Below are positions 35,905 to 41,220 of a stretch of 41,220 bases of DNA, in pieces. Below the pieces are notes generated by a model that did not search any database, was not told the DNA's origin, and saw only the letters and a list, made by a program, of their open reading frames with translations. Position numbers and translations under genes: made by a program. The DNA is from an uncultured Hyphomicrobiales bacterium (GTDB lineage Bacteria > Pseudomonadota > Alphaproteobacteria > Rhizobiales > Ancalomicrobiaceae): positions 1 through 41,220 of the forward strand of contig CAIYYN010000031.1 in the NCBI GenBank assembly GCA_903930435.1. The letters are read 5' to 3'. The first letter of the stretch is position 1; every line of letters starts with the position of its first letter.

Positions 35905-36678
35905 ATGCAGTCTGATTACACACCGAAGGTCTTGGATTCCCGTCAGATGTCGGCCCTTGTCCTGATCCCAGCGCGCATGGCTGCAACCCGCCTGCCGGGC
36001 AAGCCGCTTGCCGATATTTGCGGCAGCCCGATGATTGTCCAGGTCTGGCGGCGCGCGGTGGAAGCCGGGGTCGGTCCGGTCGTGGTGGCCTGCGATGACC
36101 AGCAGATCTTTGACGCTGTTAAATCCGCAGGCGGTGACGTGGTGATGACGCGGACGGACCATGTTTCAGGTTCCGACCGGATCTTCGAAGCGGCAAACCT
36201 GGTTGATCCCGATCGGCGGCATGATGTGATCCTCAATGTGCAGGGCGATTTGCCGACCATCGAGCCGCAGGCCATTCGCGCCTGTTTTGCGCCGCTTGAG
36301 GACCCGCATGTCGATATCGCCACGATCGCCGCCGAAATCGTCCGCGAGGAAGAACGGACAGCACCGAGCGTGGTCAAGGTGATCGGCACGCCAATTGCCA
36401 AGGATCGACTGCGGGCTCTTTATTTCACACGGGCAACGGCACCGACGGGACCAGGACCGCTCTATCATCACATCGGGCTCTATGCCTATCGCCGGGCAGC
36501 GCTTGAACGGTTTGTGACCTTGCCGCCGGGAACGCTGGAGACCCGTGAGCGACTGGAACAATTGCGTGCGCTGGAAGCTGGCATGCGGATCGATGTCGGA
36601 CTTGTGTCAACCGTCCCGTTGGGTGTTGATACGCCGGAAGATCTGGACCGGGCGCGCGAAATCCTCGCAAAAAGCTGA
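35905..36678 (+). CDS. kdsB: 3-deoxy-manno-octulosonate cytidylyltransferase KdsB
   Basis: 257 residues from ATG 35905; ATG 35947 would give 243 and begins nearer the conserved part, and neither has a strong ribosome site. It activates Kdo to CMP-Kdo for the inner core of lipopolysaccharide, in the cytosol. The nucleotide-binding loop [15 protein letters not shown] is at about 21-35; 'DHVSGSDRI' and 'ILNVQGDLP' are the substrate and metal motifs. The C-terminal [15 protein letters not shown] is typical. It is divergent from cytochrome c with 195 bases between, and pheA follows after 60 bases. Confidence 0.94.
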   Translation: MQSDYTPKVLDSRQMSALVLIPARMAATRLPGKPLADICGSPMIVQVWRRAVEAGVGPVVVACDDQQIFDAVKSAGGDVVMTRTDHVSGSDRIFEAANLVDPDRRHDVILNVQGDLPTIEPQAIRACFAPLEDPHVDIATIAAEIVREEERTAPSVVKVIGTPIAKDRLRALYFTRATAPTGPGPLYHHIGLYAYRRAALERFVTLPPGTLETRERLEQLRALEAGMRIDVGLVSTVPLGVDTPEDLDRAREILAKS

Positions 36679-36738
36679 TAGAACGCCATCGTCGGGCCAT
36701 ACCAGAAGACCCAAATTAGCAACTCAAGGAAATCAAGA

Positions 36739-37626
36739 ATGTCGGGCCGCAAGAAAATCGTGTTTCAGGGGGAACTGGGAGCCAATTCCCATATCGCTTG
36801 CCGGGAGGTCTATCCGGACTATCAGGTCATGCCCTGCCAGACATTTGAAGATTGTTTTGCGGCGATCAGCTCCGGCGCAGCGGATCTCGGCATGATCCCG
36901 GTGGAGAATTCCACGGCTGGCCGCGTCGTCGACATCCATAATCTGCTACCCGATGCCAATCTCCACATCATCGGCGAATATTTCCTGCCTGTCCGGCATC
37001 AGCTCATGGGACTGAAGGGGACAAAACTGGCTGACCTGAAGTCGGTGCAAAGCCATCCGCAGGCTCTCGGGCAGGTGCGTGTCCACTTGCGCAAGCTTGG
37101 CCTCACGCCGGTGGTCGGGGCGGATACGGCAGGGTCGGCGCGGGAAATCGCCGAACTTGGTGATCCCTCGCGCGGCGCGGTTGCCTCGCGGCTGGCAGCT
37201 GAAATCTACGGGCTGGACATCCTGGCCGAGGATATAGAAGACGAGGCAAACAACACCACCCGCTTCATCATCCTGTCGCCGGAAGAACTGCGCGCGGCAT
37301 CGGGCCTTGGACCCATCATGACGACATTCGTCTTCAACGTCCGCAACGTTCCGGCGGCGCTCTACAAGGCGCTTGGCGGATTTGCGACGGGGGGCGTCAA
37401 TATGACGCGGCTGGAAAGCTACATGGTTGGCGGCCAGTTCACCGCCACGCAGTTTCTGGCTGATATCGAAGGTCACCCGGATGAGCGCAATGTGGCGCTG
37501 GCCTTTGAAGAACTGAGCTTCTTCGCGGACTGTCGGATTCTCGGCGTGTATCGGGCCAGTTCCTTCCGCGAACGCGCGAAGAACCCGGCCAGCGTGCCGC
37601 TGCGCAATGCTGTCAGGGGAATGTGA
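36739..37626 (+). CDS. pheA: Prephenate dehydratase
   Basis: 295 residues, a stand-alone dehydratase without chorismate mutase. It converts prephenate to phenylpyruvate for phenylalanine synthesis in the cytosol. VFQGELGANSH opens the catalytic domain, with MIPVENSTAGRV and the essential Thr in NNTTRF (TRF at 174-176). A C-terminal ACT domain (about 195-275) contains GGVNMTRLESY, matching the phenylalanine-binding ESRP region in position, so feedback control is likely. AAGGAAATCAAG precedes the ATG at 36739. It follows kdsB, as in other rhizobia. Confidence 0.95.
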   Translation: MSGRKKIVFQGELGANSHIACREVYPDYQVMPCQTFEDCFAAISSGAADLGMIPVENSTAGRVVDIHNLLPDANLHIIGEYFLPVRHQLMGLKGTKLADLKSVQSHPQALGQVRVHLRKLGLTPVVGADTAGSAREIAELGDPSRGAVASRLAAEIYGLDILAEDIEDEANNTTRFIILSPEELRAASGLGPIMTTFVFNVRNVPAALYKALGGFATGGVNMTRLESYMVGGQFTATQFLADIEGHPDERNVALAFEELSFFADCRILGVYRASSFRERAKNPASVPLRNAVRGM

Positions 37627-37781
37627 GCTCAGGTCCGCTAGTGTGACGTCGTAACCGTGGCGACGCGACCGATTTGATCGTGCGCGTCGTCTTGGTCAGA
37701 CCGGATGCATCCCCAGACGGCCAACTGGCTCATTCCGTCGTTGCGAGCCAAGCAAGATCGACACACTTGAAACGGGTTTGA

Positions 37782-39665
37782 ATGAAGCGACTGATATTCA
37801 TACTCGCGGTTTTCTGCGGGATCGGCGTGGCGCTTGTCCTGATGCGCGCCGGGGTCTCGACGGAGACCGTGGCGACGCGGCTGGCACGCGTGCTGGTGCC
37901 ATTTGCCGATCGCGAACCCGATATGTCCGCCAATGTGACAGTTCGGCTGTTTCCGCGACTGGTCGTGATCTTTGATCATGTGCGCATCGCCGCCACGCAA
38001 GGCGCCTCGCAGGATCAACCGGATTTTTCGGCTGACCAGATTACCTCGGACATTGACATCCTGCCGCTGCTTGTCGGACAGACGTCGGTGTCGCATATGG
38101 TTGTCGAGCACCCACGCTTGAAGATTGTCACGCCGTTCAGCCTGGAGGGATCAACACCGAATCGGGCCGTGCTGGCGCGGATGCTCCCCGCATCACTCAC
38201 GATTCACGACGGCGAAATTCTGCTTCAATCGCCGGATAATCAGCATTCCGACACGTTGCGCGGCATTGAGGCGGATCTGCGCTGGCCGCGCACCCTCGGC
38301 AATCTGAGCCTCGATGGGTCGGCAATCTGGCGTGGTGAGAAGTTCACGCTGGCTGTTCAGGGGATTGCCCCGCCGAGGCTGGCATCCGGCGATACGGGCG
38401 ACGTCGAAGTCACGCTGGATAGCCCGTCGCTTCATTTGGGTTTTGCCGGCAAGGCGATGTTGTCGGACAAGCTGCAACTGGAAGGCATGCTGGATGCCAG
38501 GACCAGTGATCCGGGCCAACTCTATGATCGGCTCGCGGCGATCCCGGACTCCGTCGCAAGCTCGCAGCCGGCGCATGCGTTGATCGACCTGTCGATCAAT
38601 GGGCACATGCGCTCGCAAGGCTGGACGGTCACGGTTCCAGATGCCCGCGTCAAGGTCGGACAGGCAATGGCGGATGGCAGCCTTTCGCTGCGGCTGGATC
38701 TGCCCCGACCACAGGTGCGGGGCACGCTGGCCATTGGCGATGTCAATCTGACAGGTGTTGCCGATGCCCTCGGTCAGCCAGAATGGCTCGACTGGGCCCC
38801 TGACCCGAAGGCATTGACCGCGCTCGACATCGACCTGCGGCTCTCGATCGGTGAAGCAGCGGTTCGCAGTGCCCGACTGTCCAATGTCGCGGCATCCCTG
38901 CTGATTTCCGACGGTCAGGTGCACGCCGATATTGGTGACGCGAGCCTGCTCGGCGGGACGGGCACTGTCACCCTGCATGGTCAGGTCAGCGAAGCAGGGT
39001 TAAACGCATCGGGCCGTGTCACCTTGCTGGGTGCTCCCCTTCAGGCAGTCAGAACGCTGTTTTCGCTCAATGGCTTGCCGCGTGCCACCGGCGCGATATC
39101 CTGGATCGGGGAATTCACCACACAGGGCCCGACACTTGCATCGGCCCTTTCCAATCTTGAAGGACATGCGGCCTGCAACGCCTCACAGTTGCTTCTGGAA
39201 GGCTTTGTCGGACCTGTCGTTTCATTCGCCTCGACGCGGTCTGCCTTGCTCCAGACGTCTGCTTCCCGAATTGGTCTCAATCCGGACCTGGAGCAGGTTG
39301 CCTGCAACATCCGGTTTTCCGGCAGCGAACTGACGTTTGACCGGCTGAGCTTCGCGCTCGGTGATCTCTTGTTTCAATTGAATGGTCGCGCTTCATTGGG
39401 CTCCCGATTGTTGCAGGTCGATGGAAACGCCTATCCCGACCCGGCAAAGCCCAAGCCTGCAAGAGGCGAGGCCGTAATGGCACCGGACACCGTGCCCGAC
39501 CCGAAGCCCTATCCTGAGCAGCCCGTTGCGATGATGGCGCCGATCCATATCAAGGGAACTCTGGAACATCCGGCGGCAACCGTCGGCCCGGATGTGCCTC
39601 TGAACCTTACCGGACATGATCCGGTTCCTGCGGCGACATCACGGCCCATCCAGCCACCAAACTAG
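37782..39665 (+). CDS. AsmA-family protein
   Basis: 627 residues. The N-terminal membrane anchor (about 4-22, LIFILAVFCGIGVALVLM) is followed by a long periplasmic beta-rich region with the AsmA N-terminal pattern (VTVRLFPRLVVIFDHVRIA, then FSADQITSDIDILPLLVGQ) and a C-terminal AsmA_2-like part (GRVTLLGAPLQAVRTLFSL, then LEGHAACNASQLLLEGF). AsmA-like proteins are thought to carry lipids across the periplasm or help outer-membrane assembly. The C-terminal tail (about 550-627) is Pro-rich and probably disordered. It begins 155 bases after pheA; it is probably its own unit. Confidence 0.85.
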   Translation: MKRLIFILAVFCGIGVALVLMRAGVSTETVATRLARVLVPFADREPDMSANVTVRLFPRLVVIFDHVRIAATQGASQDQPDFSADQITSDIDILPLLVGQTSVSHMVVEHPRLKIVTPFSLEGSTPNRAVLARMLPASLTIHDGEILLQSPDNQHSDTLRGIEADLRWPRTLGNLSLDGSAIWRGEKFTLAVQGIAPPRLASGDTGDVEVTLDSPSLHLGFAGKAMLSDKLQLEGMLDARTSDPGQLYDRLAAIPDSVASSQPAHALIDLSINGHMRSQGWTVTVPDARVKVGQAMADGSLSLRLDLPRPQVRGTLAIGDVNLTGVADALGQPEWLDWAPDPKALTALDIDLRLSIGEAAVRSARLSNVAASLLISDGQVHADIGDASLLGGTGTVTLHGQVSEAGLNASGRVTLLGAPLQAVRTLFSLNGLPRATGAISWIGEFTTQGPTLASALSNLEGHAACNASQLLLEGFVGPVVSFASTRSALLQTSASRIGLNPDLEQVACNIRFSGSELTFDRLSFALGDLLFQLNGRASLGSRLLQVDGNAYPDPAKPKPARGEAVMAPDTVPDPKPYPEQPVAMMAPIHIKGTLEHPAATVGPDVPLNLTGHDPVPAATSRPIQPPN

Positions 39666-39784
39666 GCCGCGCGCGATGTTGAGGGCAGCCGTGCAGCCTG
39701 ATCGCAGGGGGCAGTGCAGTCGCTATAAAAACGAAGCTTGTTCGAATTTGGAAAATTGATTGCTCCGGGTTATTCAAACTGTCA

Positions 39785-39801
39785 AATTGATGGTCTCAAT
39801 T
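39785..39801. promoter_or_regulatory. Inverted repeat upstream of PAS-XRE gene (1)
   Basis: AATTGA (39785-39790) and TCAATT (39796-39801), perfect with a five-base spacer, in an AT-rich stretch 213 bases before the gene. The size and symmetry fit a dimeric helix-turn-helix protein, possibly the XRE-type product itself; there is no direct proof. Confidence 0.3.
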
Positions 39802-39827
39802 AATATCAAGGCGCTACCGGGTGTGTT

Positions 39828-39860
39828 GCCCAGTGATCATCGCGTGAACCAACACTGGGC
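39828..39860. promoter_or_regulatory. Inverted repeat upstream of PAS-XRE gene (2)
   Basis: GCCCAGTG (39828-39835) and CACTGGGC (39853-39860), a perfect eight-base inverted repeat with a 17-base spacer. It could fold as a hairpin in a leader RNA or bind a dimer across about two and a half helical turns. No T-run follows. Confidence 0.35.
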
Positions 39861-40013
39861 CTTGGTCATGTCTCCGGTGTCCCGGTCTCTGATCCCGGCG
39901 ACCGGTTTCGATGACGGCGTCATCCATGCATCCTGGGCTCACGGAAGCCATGGGCGGAATGCGAGACGCAAGCGACCGGAACGGCAGGTCAGGCCGAAGT
40001 CAAAGGTTTCAAG

Positions 40014-41024
40014 ATGCAACTGATTGACTATAAAAATCTGAGCGAACAAATCGAGCGTGCAGCAGATTGCGGTGTGCGGATCTATGATCTGAAAACACAA
40101 GACTATTGGGCGACACCGGGGTTCTGGAAGCTGATTGGCGAGCCGCAGATTGATGCAAATTATAGCTCGGACTATCTGGAACGGGTCGTTGATCCATCAG
40201 ATCTCCTCGAGTATCGCCGGGCGAGTGGCGTGGTCAATATTCATCTGAAATATCCGGTCAGTTCAAAATTCCGTATTATTACAAGAGACAAGACGTCGAA
40301 ATATTTGAGCAATCGATCTGAACTGATTATCGACAGGTCAGGTGAAATCCTTGGTATCATTTCAATTTACAAGGATGTTACAGAGGAGTTTGTGACAAAA
40401 ACCCACATCCGTCGGATGGAAGAATTACAAGCCGATCTTGTCAGTCATGCAAATGCGATAAGCTGGACCATTACACCCAGCGGATCTCAATTTGATTCTG
40501 TGTCATGGTGCACATTGACAGGCCAGTCATTCGAAGCGGCGCAGGGCAGCGGCTGGTTGAGCGCCATTCACCCCGACGATCGAGCGGTTATTGCTACGGG
40601 CTGGTCCAGGGCGCAGGCTGGTCGCTGTGCCTTCACGGAACGATTTCGCATCAAATGCCTTGACGGAACGTACCGGTGGTTTGTGGCAAGATCAGCTCCG
40701 ACCTTCCATCGGGATGGATCGATCAAGGAATGGGTCGGTGCTGGTATCGATATCGAGGACCTGTCTCCGTCGACAGAAGGCGAAGCCGGTCTCCCGCTGA
40801 AGGTCAGCGGTCCGCTCATTCGGGCAGCACGCGGACTGTTGAACTGGTCTTCGCGTGAACTGGCGGAGGCCGCAGAATTGACCCCGGCAGTGCTGCGGAC
40901 GATCGAGGAAGCCCGATCCAACCTGTCCAGTGACCCAAAGATCGCCAGGATCATGTCCGTCTTGAAGCAGAATGGAGTGAGTTTCGCGCTTCAGCCGAAC
41001 GGGAAGACTGGTCTGGTTATCTAG
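40014..41024 (+). CDS. PAS-PAS-XRE helix-turn-helix protein
   Basis: 336 residues. The first PAS domain is at about 10-127 (VRIYDLKTQDYWATPGFWKLIG, ending GIISIYKDVTEE). The second, PAS_3-like, is at about 142-250 (WLSAIHPDDR, FRIKCLDGTYRWF, WVGAGIDIED). Then an XRE-type helix-turn-helix lies at about 267-325 (LIRAARGLLNWSSRELAEAAELT, then LRTIEEAR) with GVSFA just after. There is no kinase, cyclase or receiver, so it looks like a one-component sensor that couples PAS ligand or redox sensing directly to DNA binding. AAGG lies seven bases before ATG 40014. Base composition changes within the gene: by eye the first half is about 40-45% GC and the last third is close to the genomic level. The stop codon coincides with a possible insertion-sequence junction. 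Confidence 0.85.
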   Translation: MQLIDYKNLSEQIERAADCGVRIYDLKTQDYWATPGFWKLIGEPQIDANYSSDYLERVVDPSDLLEYRRASGVVNIHLKYPVSSKFRIITRDKTSKYLSNRSELIIDRSGEILGIISIYKDVTEEFVTKTHIRRMEELQADLVSHANAISWTITPSGSQFDSVSWCTLTGQSFEAAQGSGWLSAIHPDDRAVIATGWSRAQAGRCAFTERFRIKCLDGTYRWFVARSAPTFHRDGSIKEWVGAGIDIEDLSPSTEGEAGLPLKVSGPLIRAARGLLNWSSRELAEAAELTPAVLRTIEEARSNLSSDPKIARIMSVLKQNGVSFALQPNGKTGLVI

Positions 41025-41220
41025 GGCTCGTTGACCAATAGGATTTGGAGCGCGGTATGAGCGAAAATCGTCCAGATTTAGGAGAAAATGCGCAGGCTGG
41101 GTTATCCCCAGTCAAGCGTTTTCGACACCAAGCTGGGCGATTTGCGCCATACCCCGAAGGGGCGCGGCGAAATTCGGCGGGGAATGCGTTGAACCTCCCT
41201 CGTGGAGATGAGCTCCACCG
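41025..41220. mobile_element. Possible terminal segment of an insertion sequence (runs off the window)
   Basis: From GGGCTCGTTGACCAATAGG at 41024 onward the sequence looks like the terminal inverted repeat and outer end of an IS5-like element known from alphaproteobacteria; this is recollection of style, not a search. The preceding bases are CTAG, a target type used by IS5 relatives. On the plus strand a frame from ATG 41057 (GGAG seven bases upstream) stays open to the edge, about 54 codons, with no recognisable protein. On the minus strand short frames end near 41110-41130, which could be a transposase tail. The other end lies outside. Confidence 0.3.

Larger units (their letters stand above)
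39666..40013. other. Gap between AsmA gene and PAS-XRE gene
   Basis: 348 bases with no supported gene; the one open frame (39760-40023) has no protein-like features. It holds two inverted repeats (39785-39801 and 39828-39860) and, near 40000, the ribosome site AAGG for the next gene. The left half is AT-rich compared with the flanks, as promoters often are. Confidence 0.5.

Noticed and set aside
39760-40023. Plus-strand frame of 87 codons before the PAS-XRE gene
   Set aside because: No ribosome site, no protein-like pattern, and it overlaps two inverted repeats and the start of the next gene.

Overview
The window is a high-GC alphaproteobacterial chromosome segment, most like the Hyphomicrobiales (rhizobial group). 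The lineage call rests on gene content and protein style: an FYDLN-acid zinc-ribbon gene between tRNA-Ala and a class II (CP4-like) aroA; the lptC-lptA-lptB-rpoN run with hpf and ptsN nearby; a membrane-anchored cytochrome c divergent from kdsB-pheA; and a malic enzyme fused to a phosphotransacetylase domain. No rRNA and no CRISPR array were seen. Genus cannot be given from this window.

Layout. (1) 1-3641 is accessory DNA: the C-terminal part of a large serine recombinase, then a convergent gene for a restriction-nuclease/STAND-NTPase fusion with clearly lower GC. It abuts the 3' end of tRNA-Ala(GGC) at 3642-3717. (2) 4099-10498 is core metabolism: FYDLN-acid protein, aroA, queG, coaBC, and on the minus strand a small membrane protein, msrA and a CHAD protein. 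(3) 10586-15586 has maeB, a decayed serine-protease remnant, a YafY/WYL regulator with a VOC-fold partner, and a short RNase D. (4) 15826-24119 is the LPS-transport and nitrogen-regulation cluster lptC-lptA-lptB-rpoN ... hpf-ptsN, split by an opposite-strand LysR plus 14-TM exporter pair (19982-22403). (5) 24149-34897 is peptide scavenging: a gamma-glutamyltransferase converging on a six-gene minus-strand operon that encodes two tandem YejA-type binding proteins, YejB, YejE, YejF and a 12-TM MFS carrier, with overlapping or closely spaced genes. (6) 35164-39665 holds cytochrome c (minus), kdsB, pheA and an AsmA-family protein. (7) 40014-41220 holds a PAS-PAS-XRE protein of low GC and what may be the end of an insertion sequence.

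How the parts fit. AroA and PheA belong to aromatic amino-acid synthesis. KdsB, LptA/B/C and AsmA serve outer-membrane biogenesis. RpoN, HPF and PtsN form the familiar nitrogen/stress module. GGT plus the Yej importer suggest uptake of gamma-glutamyl or other short peptides, with the MFS carrier co-translated.

The strongest candidates for unusual biology are the nuclease-STAND protein in the tRNA-linked island (a probable one-gene anti-phage system of a described class), the PAS-PAS-XRE regulator beside a possible insertion-sequence junction, and the doubled binding-protein Yej operon. I did not find a multi-gene system that I can defend as wholly new.
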